Shown: one piece after another, positions 7,426 through 14,872 of the stretch
Numbering within the stretch: position 1 is the stretch's first letter
Layout: every line of letters starts with the position of its first letter
Assembly (NCBI GenBank): GCA_017442465.1
Contig: JAFRZQ010000113.1
Location: 1 to 20,658 of the forward strand
Source: Anaerotignum sp.
Lineage (GTDB): Bacteria; Bacillota; Clostridia; Lachnospirales; Anaerotignaceae
DNA: 20,658 nucleotides
Direction: 5' to 3'
Notes under the pieces: generated by a model
What the model was told of the DNA's origin: nothing
The model's input: the letters and a program-made list of their open reading frames with translations, nothing else
Databases searched by the model: none
Program-made: the position numbers and the translations under genes

Positions 7426-7839
7426 TTGAAAAAGAAGGAGAGGTCAGCCGATAGAAAAGAACGAAACGGGATGGATGGCGGCAGGGCGGTTTGCCTTTTG
7501 AGGGGGATGGCGGTAGCTTTGGCGATCACCTGCATTATTTTTATTGGATTTGGTATTGTGCTTACATATACAGACCTGTCGGAGGAAAGCCTGCCGCTGG
7601 TTTCTATGATCTGCACAGGGCTTTCTGCTTCTGCGGCGGGCTTTGACTGGGCGGCATGCATGCGGAAAAAAGGGATCCTGTGGGGGATGGCTGCGGGGGC
7701 AGTGTATACCCTTCTTCTGTTCCTGATCACAAGTATGGCAAAAGATAGCTTTGGACTGCAGCTTTCTTCCTTCATGACATTGGCGGTTGCCCTTGCCGGC
7801 GGAGCCGCAGGCGGCATTTTGGGCGTAAACAGAAAATAA
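7426..7839 (+). CDS. Small membrane protein, TIGR04086-like
   Basis: A protein of about 137 residues with a basic N-terminus and four hydrophobic segments (about 22-46, 52-70, 80-103 and 108-132), ending in a glycine/alanine-rich helix (AVALAGGAAGGILGV). This pattern and the position next to secDF match the TIGR04086 family of Firmicute membrane proteins of unknown function, usually found near yajC/secDF. The start is uncertain: I chose TTG 7426 because GGTAGGGGTG precedes it at suitable spacing; ATG 7471 is an alternative but has poor spacing to its AAGGAG. It is divergent from the PHP gene. A role linked to Sec export is suggested by position only. Confidence 0.7.
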   Translation: MKKKERSADRKERNGMDGGRAVCLLRGMAVALAITCIIFIGFGIVLTYTDLSEESLPLVSMICTGLSASAAGFDWAACMRKKGILWGMAAGAVYTLLLFLITSMAKDSFGLQLSSFMTLAVALAGGAAGGILGVNRK

Positions 7840-7841
7840 AC

Positions 7842-7869
7842 TTGCAAATCCTGGGTTTTGTGCTAAAAT
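7842..7869 (+). promoter_or_regulatory. Candidate secD promoter
   Basis: -35 TTGCAA (7842-7847), 16-base spacer, -10 TAAAAT (7864-7869), located just after the stop codon of the preceding gene. Transcription would start near 7876, giving a leader of about 110 bases that contains the hairpin at 7890-7938. Confidence 0.45.
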
Positions 7870-7875
7870 ATCTGC

Positions 7876-7986
7876 ATGCGTAACGAAATAAAGGGGAATG
7901 GATCCTTTCGGGCAAATGGGAAGATTCATCCCTTTTTTGTGTAGAAAAATACTTGGAAGAGAACAGAAAAGTCAGGAGGAAAGCAT
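7876..7986 (+). promoter_or_regulatory. secD leader with terminator-like hairpin and competing pairing
   Basis: AAAGGG (7890-7895) can pair with CCCTTT (7930-7935), extended by GAAT (7896-7899) with ATTC (7924-7927) across a two-base bulge, followed by six T (7933-7938): an imperfect terminator. AAAGG (7890-7894) can instead pair with CCTTT (7904-7908), which would disrupt it. The hairpin may simply be the terminator of the small membrane protein gene, or an attenuator of secDF. No known riboswitch or T-box features are seen. Confidence 0.4.
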
Positions 7987-9225
7987 ATGCGGCTTGGCGG
8001 AAAAATGCGGCTTCTTATCCTGCTTCTGATCGCTGTGGGGCTGAGTGTGCTTTCCTATCGCGGTATTGGGGAGGAGGGTCGTTTCAGCGTTGGACAGATC
8101 GAACAGGGGCTGGATCTGAAAGGCGGCGTGGATATTGTTTATGAAGCGGACCGGGAAACAGTAACAGATGAAGAAATGACAGCGGCAATTTCCCTTTTGC
8201 AGGGCAGGCTGGACTGGAATGGATGGACAGAGGCAGAAGTTGCCAGAGAAGGGGATAAGCGTATCCGTGTACAGATCCCCGGGGTGGAAAACGCAGAAGA
8301 AGCCATTCAGCAGATCGGGCAGACGGCACAGCTTTCCTTTATGGATGGCAGCGGAAATGTACTTCTGACCGGTGATATGGTGAAAATGGCGGAAAAACAG
8401 GTGGGGGCCGTGAGTGAACATAGTCCCAGCATGCCTTATGTTGCCATTGCGTTCAATGAAGAAGGAACAAAACGATTTGCGGAAGCAACACAGAATAATC
8501 TGAATAAGATCATTTACATCGTTATGGATGAAGAAGTGATCAGTGCGCCGGTGGTACAGACGGCAATTACCAATGGACAGGCAGTGATCACAGGTCAGTT
8601 TACGGCGGAGGAAGCTGCGGAACTGGCAGCTCTGATCCGGGCAGGATCTTTGCCCTTCGATCTGAAGGTGATGCAGATGGAAAATGTAGGTGCAAGGCTG
8701 GGGGCAGATGCCCTTTCCACAGGTGTTTTTGCCGGTATCGTCGGCATTGCACTGGTGCTGGTGTTTATGGTGTTCAAGTATAAATTGCTGGGCTTTGCGG
8801 CGGACTGGGCACTGATCATTTATATCTGCCTGGAACTGATTTTCCTGAGCATGTTCCATGTGACACTGACCCTGCCGGGGATCGCAGGTCTTGTGCTTTC
8901 TGCGGGTATGGCAGTGGATGCTAATATTGTTATTTTTGAACGGATCAAAGAAGAGCTGGTAACAGGAAAAACGCTGCGGGTAGCTGTGAAAAATGGCTTC
9001 AAACGAGCGTTCCCGGCGATCCTGGATGGGAATGTAACGACTTTGATCGCAGCGGCAGTGCTGTTTTTCCTGGGCAGCGGTACCATCAAAGGTTTTGCCA
9101 CAACGCTGATGATCGGTATCGTGATTTCCATGTTTACAGCTTTGGTGATCACGCGTCTGCTGGTAAACAGTATGATCCGGGCGGGTATCCATAATCCGAA
9201 ATATTATGGGCTGCGGCTGAAGTAA
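7987..9225 (+). CDS. secD: Protein translocase subunit SecD
   Basis: A 412-residue protein with CAGGAGG seven bases before ATG 7987. TM1 (about 8-24) is followed by the SecD signature GLDLKGGVDIVYE (41-53), an extracytoplasmic P1 domain with VRIQIPG-type motifs, then five C-terminal membrane helices containing GLVLSAGMAVDANIVIFERIKEE and a DGNVTTLIAA motif of the SecD/SecF-RND fold. With SecF it uses the proton gradient to help release and pull proteins through SecYEG. It is separate from secF, as in many Clostridia and unlike the fused Bacillus SecDF. There are 12 bases to secF, so they are co-transcribed. The size is smaller than the approximately 600 residues of proteobacterial SecD but normal for Clostridia. 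Confidence 0.97.
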   Translation: MRLGGKMRLLILLLIAVGLSVLSYRGIGEEGRFSVGQIEQGLDLKGGVDIVYEADRETVTDEEMTAAISLLQGRLDWNGWTEAEVAREGDKRIRVQIPGVENAEEAIQQIGQTAQLSFMDGSGNVLLTGDMVKMAEKQVGAVSEHSPSMPYVAIAFNEEGTKRFAEATQNNLNKIIYIVMDEEVISAPVVQTAITNGQAVITGQFTAEEAAELAALIRAGSLPFDLKVMQMENVGARLGADALSTGVFAGIVGIALVLVFMVFKYKLLGFAADWALIIYICLELIFLSMFHVTLTLPGIAGLVLSAGMAVDANIVIFERIKEELVTGKTLRVAVKNGFKRAFPAILDGNVTTLIAAAVLFFLGSGTIKGFATTLMIGIVISMFTALVITRLLVNSMIRAGIHNPKYYGLRLK

Positions 9226-9237
9226 GGGGGCGGAGAA

Positions 9238-10131
9238 ATGAATGTGATCGAAAACAGAAAGAAATTTTTTATCCTCTCCCTGCTGATCATTCTGATCGGC
9301 TTTGGTGCGATGTTTGCCAATTACAAAGCGGGTAATGGTATTTTCAACTGGGATGTGGAATTTACCGGAGGCACCTCTATGGAAATCGACCTGGGGGAAG
9401 AATATGAGGTGACGGAACTGGAAGAGATCATCCGTGAGGTGACAGGGCAGACCAGCCCTCAGATCCAGCAGATCCTGGGAACCAATGGGGCAAGGATCAG
9501 GATACAGTCTGTAGACAGCCAGACGAGAATGAACCTTCTGAATGTGCTTTGGGACCGATATCCTTCCGCAGAACTGAAGGAATCCAATGATATCAGCGGC
9601 ACAGTCAGCAGAGAAATGCAGCAGGCAGCCCTGAAAGCAACACTCATTGCCGGTGCGGCAATGCTTTTGTATATTTCCATTCGCTTCAGGGATTTCCGGG
9701 CGGGCAGCAGTGCGATCATTGCACTTATCCATGATGTGCTGATCGTTCTGGCGTCTTATGCAGTGCTGCGGATCCCGGTCAATAATGGTTTTATTGCGGT
9801 GCTTCTGACGGTTCTGGGTTATTCTGTCAATTCTACCATCGTTATTTTTGACAGGATCAGAGAAAACAAGAATAAATTCAAACCATATCAGATGGCGGAG
9901 CGTATCGATAAAAGTATCGGGCAGACCCTGTCCCGTTCCATCAATACATCCCTGACTACTTTGTTTACCATCGGTGCCATTTATGTGATCGGCGTGCCTT
10001 CTATCAAGGAGTTTGCGCTGCCGATGATGATCGGTATCATTGCCGGGGCATATTCTTCCATCTGTATTTCCGGCCCTGTGTGGTATAGTCTGATGTCAAA
10101 AAAGACAAGAGAATTGCAGTATGATAAGTAA
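9238..10131 (+). CDS. secF: Protein translocase subunit SecF
   Basis: A 297-residue partner of SecD, ATG 9238 with GGGGGCGGAG just upstream. TM1 (about 10-27) leads to the SecF motif DVEFTGGTSMEIDL (about 38-51), a periplasmic-side domain of about 70 residues, then five helices with the conserved ALIHDVLIVLASYA, VLGYSVNSTIVIFDRIREN and SRSINTSLTTL motifs. The aspartate and arginine of the DRIREN segment are part of the proton-relay region of the family. Length and all motifs are normal. It is followed by a strong terminator, so recJ is probably transcribed mainly from its own promoter. Confidence 0.97.
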   Translation: MNVIENRKKFFILSLLIILIGFGAMFANYKAGNGIFNWDVEFTGGTSMEIDLGEEYEVTELEEIIREVTGQTSPQIQQILGTNGARIRIQSVDSQTRMNLLNVLWDRYPSAELKESNDISGTVSREMQQAALKATLIAGAAMLLYISIRFRDFRAGSSAIIALIHDVLIVLASYAVLRIPVNNGFIAVLLTVLGYSVNSTIVIFDRIRENKNKFKPYQMAERIDKSIGQTLSRSINTSLTTLFTIGAIYVIGVPSIKEFALPMMIGIIAGAYSSICISGPVWYSLMSKKTRELQYDK

Positions 10132-10136
10132 GGAAC

Positions 10137-10178
10137 AGCATTGTTTTGGGGGATATCTCCCAAAATGATGCTTTTTTC
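10137..10178 (+). terminator. Terminator of the secDF operon
   Basis: A 14-base near-perfect stem, AGCATTGTTTTGGG (10137-10150) with CCCAAAATGATGCT (10159-10172), followed by a T-run (TTTTTTCTTTT). It lies directly after the secF stop codon. Confidence 0.9.
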
Positions 10179-10198
10179 TTTTATAAAATCCATTTTTG

Positions 10199-10207
10199 TG
10201 GTATGAT
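10199..10207 (+). promoter_or_regulatory. Extended -10 promoter of recJ-apt
   Basis: TGGTATGAT gives a -10 TATGAT with TGN extension, 28 bases before ATG 10236, and lies just after the secF terminator. No clear -35 is present. Confidence 0.45.
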
Positions 10208-10235
10208 TTGGGATAGTATGAAAAGGAGGTGCCCG

Positions 10236-12011
10236 ATGAAACGCTGGCTTTTGAAACGTACAAAAGTGAATACGGCTGCAATGGCAAAGGAACTGGGGAT
10301 CCGTCAGGCGACGGCGGCAGTTCTTGCCAACAGAGGGCTGCTCTCCAGAAAGGAAGCTCAGGATTTTCTGTATGGAGGAGAGGCTGCCTTTGGGGACCCT
10401 GCAGAAATGAAAGACCTGCTGAAAGGCGTTTCCCTGATCGCCCAGGCGATACAGGAAGGGAAAAGAATCGCTGTGTATGGAGATTATGATGTGGATGGCG
10501 TGATGAGTACCACCATCCTGTATCAGACGATCCTGCGGTGCGGCGGAAAGGTCATGTTTTATCTGCCTCATCGGCAGAAAGAAGGTTATGGCCTGAATCT
10601 GAAAGCCGTGGAAGACCTGTCTGCAGAAGGAGTGGAAGTTCTTTTTACCTGTGACAATGGCATTGCAGCTCTGCAGGAGGCGGCACTTGCCAAGGAAAAG
10701 GGCATGACAGTGGTACTGCTGGATCATCATGAGCCTGGATTTACCGGCATTGGCGAAGAAAGAAGGGATATCCTTCCGAAAGCAGACGCCATTATAGACC
10801 CGAAGCAGAGGGATTGCGGCTATCCCTTCAAGCATATGTGTGCAGGGGGTCTTTCCTATAAATTTTCCAGATTGCTGCTACAGGAATTCTGTATTGCGGA
10901 TGAAGCACTGGAAAAACAGCTGGTTTCCTTTGCAGCCATTGCAACAGTCTGCGATATCGTAGACCTTCTGGGAGAAAACCGTGCTATCGTGCGAAAAGGT
11001 CTGCCGGAAATACAGAAAGCGAAAAATATCGGTCTGCGGGCTCTTATGGAGGAAGCGGGGCTGGCGGATAAGGTGATCTCCGACTATCACATTGGTTTTA
11101 TCATTGGCCCCTGCATCAACGCGGCAGGGCGTTTGGAAAGTGGCAGACAGGCAGTAGAACTGTTCTGCAGCAAAGATGATAGAGATGCCCGTGAAAAGGC
11201 AAAAATGCTGGTGCGGCTCAATGAGGAACGAAAGCACCTGACGGAAGAAGCAGCTATGCGGGCGGATATTGCCCTGCAGGAAGGCGATGCACTGAAAGAA
11301 CGGGTGCTTGTATTGTATGATCCGATGATCCATGAAAGCATTGCAGGTATCGTTGCAGGCCGCATCAAGGACAAATATTATCATCCAACGATCCTTATTA
11401 CCGGAAGTGAGGATGGTGCAAAAGGTTCCGGCAGAAGTATTGAAGGGTATCATATTTTTGAGGCCCTTTTTGAGAACAGAGATTTGTTTACCCGTTTTGG
11501 CGGACATGCCATGGCAGCAGGGTTATCTCTGCCTGTGGAAAATATCGATAGTTTAAGAAAACGGCTGAACGAACAGTGTCAGCTGACGGATGAGGAAATG
11601 ATCCCGGTTCTGCGGATCGAAAAATCCCTTTCCTTTGCAGAGATCGATTTGGGGCTGGCAAAGGAACTGAAGGCCTTGGCGCCCTTCGGCAAGGGGAATC
11701 CTGCACCGCTGTTTGGCTCCAAAGGGATTTGTGCGGACAGGGTGGATATGATCGGCAAGGACAGAAATATCCTGCGGATGACCTTATCCGAACCCCAGAG
11801 CGGTACAAGACTTTCTGCCATTTCCTTTGATGGATACGAACAGCTGCGGGAAATGCTAAAAGAATTGTATCCGGCAGAAGAATGTGATAAAATAATCCTT
11901 AGCGGACAACTGCCTGAACTGTTGGATATCGTGTACAGCGTGGATATCAATACATATAACGGCAGGAGCAATGTGCAGCTGATGATCAAAGATTTCCGGT
12001 TTGCGAAATAA
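10236..12011 (+). CDS. recJ: Single-stranded-DNA-specific 5'-3' exonuclease RecJ
   Basis: A 591-residue protein. ATG 10236 is chosen because AAGGAGG ends seven bases upstream; earlier in-frame codons run into the secF terminator. The DHH phosphoesterase motifs are intact: YGDYDVDG (81-88), TCDNG (138-142), LLDHHEPG (162-168), and the IDPKQRDCGYPFKHMCAGG segment. A DHHA1 domain follows (GSGRSIEGYHIFEAL, FGGHAMAAGLSL), then a C-terminal OB-type domain (about 460-590; APFGKGNPAPLF). RecJ degrades single-stranded DNA 5' to 3' with Mn2+/Mg2+ in RecF-type recombination, mismatch repair and base excision repair. Size is normal for Clostridia. It is followed 13 bases later by apt, a common Firmicute pair, often with relA next; relA is absent here. 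Confidence 0.97.
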   Translation: MKRWLLKRTKVNTAAMAKELGIRQATAAVLANRGLLSRKEAQDFLYGGEAAFGDPAEMKDLLKGVSLIAQAIQEGKRIAVYGDYDVDGVMSTTILYQTILRCGGKVMFYLPHRQKEGYGLNLKAVEDLSAEGVEVLFTCDNGIAALQEAALAKEKGMTVVLLDHHEPGFTGIGEERRDILPKADAIIDPKQRDCGYPFKHMCAGGLSYKFSRLLLQEFCIADEALEKQLVSFAAIATVCDIVDLLGENRAIVRKGLPEIQKAKNIGLRALMEEAGLADKVISDYHIGFIIGPCINAAGRLESGRQAVELFCSKDDRDAREKAKMLVRLNEERKHLTEEAAMRADIALQEGDALKERVLVLYDPMIHESIAGIVAGRIKDKYYHPTILITGSEDGAKGSGRSIEGYHIFEALFENRDLFTRFGGHAMAAGLSLPVENIDSLRKRLNEQCQLTDEEMIPVLRIEKSLSFAEIDLGLAKELKALAPFGKGNPAPLFGSKGICADRVDMIGKDRNILRMTLSEPQSGTRLSAISFDGYEQLREMLKELYPAEECDKIILSGQLPELLDIVYSVDINTYNGRSNVQLMIKDFRFAK

Positions 12012-12024
12012 GGAGGAAGGCAAT

Positions 12025-12540
12025 ATGGAATACTTAAAAAATAAAATCAGATCTATCGAAAATTTCCCTGAAGAAGGCGTGATTTTCCGTGATATCACAA
12101 CACTGCTGAAAGATGCGGAAGGCATGAAGGCAGCCATCGATGAAATGACAAAAAAACTGGAGGGCGTAGATTTTGATGTGGTTCTGGGCCCTGAATCCAG
12201 AGGCTTCATTTTCGGTATGCCCGTGGCTTATAATATGGGCAAAGGATTCGTTCCCGTGCGTAAAGCCGGCAAACTGCCTGCAGAAGTGGTAAGCAAGGAA
12301 TATGCGCTGGAATACGGCACAGCCACCATCGAAATGCACAAGGATGCTATCCAGCCTGGCCAGAAGGTAGTCATTGTGGATGACCTGATGGCAACAGGCG
12401 GCACAGCAAAGGCTATCGTGGAAATGGTGGAAGAAATGGGTGCGGAAGTGGCAGCGATGCTGTTCCTGATCGAACTGGACTTCCTGGAAGGCAGAAAGGT
12501 TCTGCCCGGTTATAAGATCGAATCCGTTATCCATTATTAA
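12025..12540 (+). CDS. apt: Adenine phosphoribosyltransferase
   Basis: A 171-residue purine salvage enzyme (adenine + PRPP to AMP + PPi), cytosolic. ATG 12025 follows AAGGAGGAAGG with correct spacing. Motifs: N-terminal IRSIENFPEEGVIFRDIT typical of Apt, the GPESRGFIFG loop (55-64), VRKAGKLP (78-85) and the PRPP-binding VVIVDDLMATGGT (115-127). Length is the family norm. It is co-transcribed with recJ (13-base gap) and ended by the hairpin at 12575-12617. Confidence 0.97.
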   Translation: MEYLKNKIRSIENFPEEGVIFRDITTLLKDAEGMKAAIDEMTKKLEGVDFDVVLGPESRGFIFGMPVAYNMGKGFVPVRKAGKLPAEVVSKEYALEYGTATIEMHKDAIQPGQKVVIVDDLMATGGTAKAIVEMVEEMGAEVAAMLFLIELDFLEGRKVLPGYKIESVIHY

Positions 12541-12574
12541 GCGATAAGCGGAGAAAGCCGTTTCAATAAAAATA

Positions 12575-12617
12575 AAGCAGAGAATCTGTTTACATGGTTC
12601 TCTGCTTACATTTTTTT
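12575..12617 (+). terminator. Terminator of the recJ-apt operon
   Basis: Stem AAGCAGAGAA (12575-12584) / TTCTCTGCTT (12598-12607), 13-base loop, then ACA and seven T (12611-12617). Confidence 0.88.
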
Positions 12618-12623
12618 GGGACG

Positions 12624-12675
12624 ATTTGCGGAGCAAATGTTTGAGTAAGGCAGAGCCTTACGAAAATGGCTTTCG
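12624..12675. repeat. Array of small hairpins between apt and the AEC transporter
   Basis: Two perfect inverted repeats with three-base loops stand side by side: ATTTGC-GGA-GCAAAT (12624-12638) and GTAAGGC-AGA-GCCTTAC (12645-12661). They are followed by a weaker CGAAA-ATGGC-TTTCG (12661-12675). None has a T-run, so they are not terminators. They sit after the apt terminator and just before the ribosome binding site of the AEC gene. They could be a small dispersed palindromic element or a leader structure; only one copy is in the window. Confidence 0.4.
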
Positions 12676-12689
12676 GAGAGGGGGAGTTT

Positions 12690-13622
12690 ATGTACGGACA
12701 ATTTTTTCTGCTGTTTGGTCTGATCGTTGTGGGCTATTACTGCAATAAAAAAGGATGGCTGGACAGGGAAACGAATAAAAACATGGGTGCCATGGTCATG
12801 CATGTGACCATCCCTGCGCTGATCGTTTCCACCATTGCCAACATTGAAATCACAGATACTATCCTGAAAGGTTTTTTCCTTTCTGTAGCGGCACAGGTGG
12901 CCATTGCCATTGCCTTTGGCTTTCTGATCCGTCTTTATGGCAAATGGAGAAAGATGGATGCGCGCCTGCTGCCCATGCTGGATATCACCACAGGTTCCAT
13001 GAATACGGGTTTTATCGGTTTGCCTGTAGCGGCGATCTTTTTTGGTGACGGCGGTGTGATCTATATGTCTGCCGGGGTTCTGGCACTGAATCTGTATCTG
13101 TGGAGCTACGGCATTTTTGTCATTGAAAATAAAAAGAGCGAAGGCGGTCTGAAAAGAACGGTGAAAAAAATCGCAACGAATATCAACTGTCTGGCGATCT
13201 TCATTGGCCTTGCCCTGTCCCTGACAGGTGTGATCGATCATCTGCCGGAAATGCTTATGACTTTCCTGAAAAAAGTAGGTGATCTGGCAACGCCTCTGTC
13301 TCTGATCTATATTGGTGCGCTGGCCGGCAGCAGCGGTATCATGGCTCTTTTGAAGGAAAAAACGGCACTGGAGATCAGCCTCATCAAAATGATCGGTATG
13401 CCCCTTCTGGCATGGGCCATCATGCTGGTGGTGCCTGCGGGGGATATGGCAAAGTCTGCATTTCTGCTGGCGGCATCCCTGCCTGCGGCAGTGGTTGTTC
13501 CCATGATGGTGGAACAGTATGGTTACGGGGAAAAATTATCTTCGGATATCGTCCTTTGGTCTACCTTTATTTCCATGCTGACCATGCCTGCCTGTGTGTG
13601 GCTGGCTGGCATTTTGTACTGA
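12690..13622 (+). CDS. AEC-family (auxin efflux carrier) membrane transporter
   Basis: A 310-residue integral membrane protein with about 8-10 hydrophobic helices and the AEC halves: an N-terminal five-helix unit including MHVTIPALIVSTIA and the central MNTGFIGLPVAAIFFGDGG motif, then after a charged loop near residues 145-165 a second unit (SLIYIGALAGSSG, LLAASLPAAVVVPMMVEQYG). Family members export or exchange small carboxylates such as malate or malonate; the substrate here cannot be read. Start: ATG 12690 preceded by GGAGAGGGGGAG; an in-frame ATG at 12666 lies in a hairpin loop with no ribosome binding site. It is a single-gene unit between apt and rplS. Confidence 0.9.
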   Translation: MYGQFFLLFGLIVVGYYCNKKGWLDRETNKNMGAMVMHVTIPALIVSTIANIEITDTILKGFFLSVAAQVAIAIAFGFLIRLYGKWRKMDARLLPMLDITTGSMNTGFIGLPVAAIFFGDGGVIYMSAGVLALNLYLWSYGIFVIENKKSEGGLKRTVKKIATNINCLAIFIGLALSLTGVIDHLPEMLMTFLKKVGDLATPLSLIYIGALAGSSGIMALLKEKTALEISLIKMIGMPLLAWAIMLVVPAGDMAKSAFLLAASLPAAVVVPMMVEQYGYGEKLSSDIVLWSTFISMLTMPACVWLAGILY

Positions 13623-13662
13623 AAAAATGCGGGAAAACATTGATTTTTCCACGAAAAAGTCC

Positions 13663-13691
13663 TTGCAATACGCTTGGATGCGTGGTATAAT
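13663..13691 (+). promoter_or_regulatory. Strong promoter of rplS
   Basis: -35 TTGCAA (13663-13668), 17-base spacer, -10 TATAAT (13686-13691) with a TGG extension, about 40 bases after the AEC stop codon. It gives a leader of about 75 bases. Confidence 0.85.
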
Positions 13692-13697
13692 CTTTCA

Positions 13698-13774
13698 TGT
13701 TGATTACGGACGGTCCAATACAGCACCAAGGGGGTGCAGCAAGAACGTCTATGGTGTATAAGGAGGATATAACA
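13698..13774 (+). promoter_or_regulatory. Candidate L19 ribosomal protein leader
   Basis: The leader has a hairpin GCACC (13723-13727) / GGTGC (13733-13737) enclosed by a longer-range helix GGACG (13708-13712) / CGTCT (13746-13750), then AAGGAGG. Firmicutes have a known L19 leader family used for autoregulation; the match here is by position and shape only and needs a covariance-model search. Confidence 0.45.
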
Positions 13775-14119
13775 ATGGATATCATCAGAGAACTGGAAAA
13801 AGAACAGCTGAAAAGCGACGTAACACCTTTTAACGTAGGCGACACAGTACGTGTATACGCTAAAGTAGTAGAAGGTACAAGAGAAAGACTGCAGATGTTC
13901 GAAGGCGTTGTTCTGAAAAGACAGGGCGGCGGTCTGAGAGAAACTTTCACAGTAAGACGTATCGCTTCCGGCGTTGGCGTTGAAAGAACATGGCCTGTTC
14001 ACTCTCCCAGAATCGACAGAATCGAAGTTGTTAGACGCGGTCTGGTAAGACGTGCGAAACTGAACTACCTGAGAGACAGAGTTGGTAAAGCAGCTAAGGT
14101 TAAAGAAGTTCTGAAATAA
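13775..14119 (+). CDS. rplS: 50S ribosomal protein L19
   Basis: A 114-residue protein from ATG 13775 (AAGGAGG upstream). Typical L19 features: N-terminal IIRELEKEQLKSDVTPFNVGDTVRVY, VVEGTRERLQMFEGVV, the GGGLRETFTVRRI core and the ERTWPVHSPRIDRIEVVRRG stretch with a basic C-terminus. L19 sits at the 30S-50S interface. Codons are noticeably more biased (GTA, GTT, AGA) than in neighbouring genes, as expected for high expression. It has its own promoter and terminator, so lepB downstream depends on read-through or a weak own promoter. Confidence 0.98.
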   Translation: MDIIRELEKEQLKSDVTPFNVGDTVRVYAKVVEGTRERLQMFEGVVLKRQGGGLRETFTVRRIASGVGVERTWPVHSPRIDRIEVVRRGLVRRAKLNYLRDRVGKAAKVKEVLK

Positions 14120-14141
14120 TCAGTACGGAAACGAGAAAAGC

Positions 14142-14176
14142 AGTCTCGATGAACATGGTTCATCGAGACTTTTTTC
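14142..14176 (+). terminator. Terminator of rplS
   Basis: A perfect 13-bp stem, AGTCTCGATGAAC / GTTCATCGAGACT (14142-14154 and 14158-14170), three-base loop ATG, then a run of T to 14175. Confidence 0.93.
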
Positions 14177-14241
14177 GTGAGGGGCGAAGAAGGATCTGCG
14201 CCCTTGACGAAAGAAGTTGTTTGCAAAAGGAGGTCTGCAAT

Positions 14242-14853
14242 ATGGAAAAAGAAGAACTGGAAATGATCGAAGAAACAGTGGAAACAGAGGAAGAAAGCGG
14301 CAGAAAGAAAAAAGAAAAGAGATCAATGCCTTTTGTTTTGCAGCTGGTTTTGTTGGTTGTGATGGTAGTGATCCTGCGTAATGTGATGGGGACAGTGTTG
14401 GTAAAAGGTTCCTCCATGGAGCCCAACTTTAACCATGGCGATCTGGTGTTTATCAATAAACTGAGTACATCTATTGGTTCTCCTGATTATGGCGACGTTG
14501 TGATCTGCAAGCTGGACGAAGGCTCCGGTTATGAAAATATCATCAAGCGTGTGATCGGTCTGCCCGGTGATGAGATCGATATCGTGGAAAATGATGATGA
14601 CGAAGATGTATATGATCTGTATGTAAATGGGGAATATATCGAAGAAGATTTTCTTGGAGAACCCATGATGACAGACGGCAATATCGAATATCCCTTCGAA
14701 GTGCCTGAAAACAGTTATTTTGTCATGGGGGACAACAGAAACGAAAGTCTGGACAGCCGCAGAGAATCCGTTGGTGCCATCCATAAGGATGACCTGATGG
14801 GCAAAGTCGTTCTGCGTCTGTATCCCTTCAGTGAATTTGGTCTGATCGACTGA
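14242..14853 (+). CDS. lepB: Signal peptidase I
   Basis: A 203-residue type-I signal peptidase; ATG 14242 with AAAGGAGG upstream. An acidic/basic cytosolic N-terminus of about 28 residues, one membrane anchor (about 29-50), then boxes of the serine/lysine dyad family: KGSSMEP with catalytic S58, NIIKRVIGLPGDEI with general base K102, and the FVMGDNRNESLDSR box (160-173). Short Gram-positive type with one TM anchor. It cleaves signal peptides of proteins exported by Sec, so it fits functionally with secDF in the same window; the lipoproteins would need Lsp instead. It lies between rplS and rbgA, the usual Clostridial order, with 19 bases to rbgA. Confidence 0.97.
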   Translation: MEKEELEMIEETVETEEESGRKKKEKRSMPFVLQLVLLVVMVVILRNVMGTVLVKGSSMEPNFNHGDLVFINKLSTSIGSPDYGDVVICKLDEGSGYENIIKRVIGLPGDEIDIVENDDDEDVYDLYVNGEYIEEDFLGEPMMTDGNIEYPFEVPENSYFVMGDNRNESLDSRRESVGAIHKDDLMGKVVLRLYPFSEFGLID

Positions 14854-14872
14854 GAATAGAAAGAGGTAAGTT

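Noticed and set aside
7972..9732. Minus-strand open frame of 586 codons opposite secD and secF
   Set aside because: It lies antisense to two clearly conserved genes; its translation is rich in Cys, His, Gln and Phe with no domain, and it has no ribosome binding site. It is a codon-bias shadow.
10178..10235. Purine-type riboswitch before recJ-apt
   Set aside because: The space between the secF terminator and recJ is too short for an aptamer plus expression platform and shows no aptamer core.
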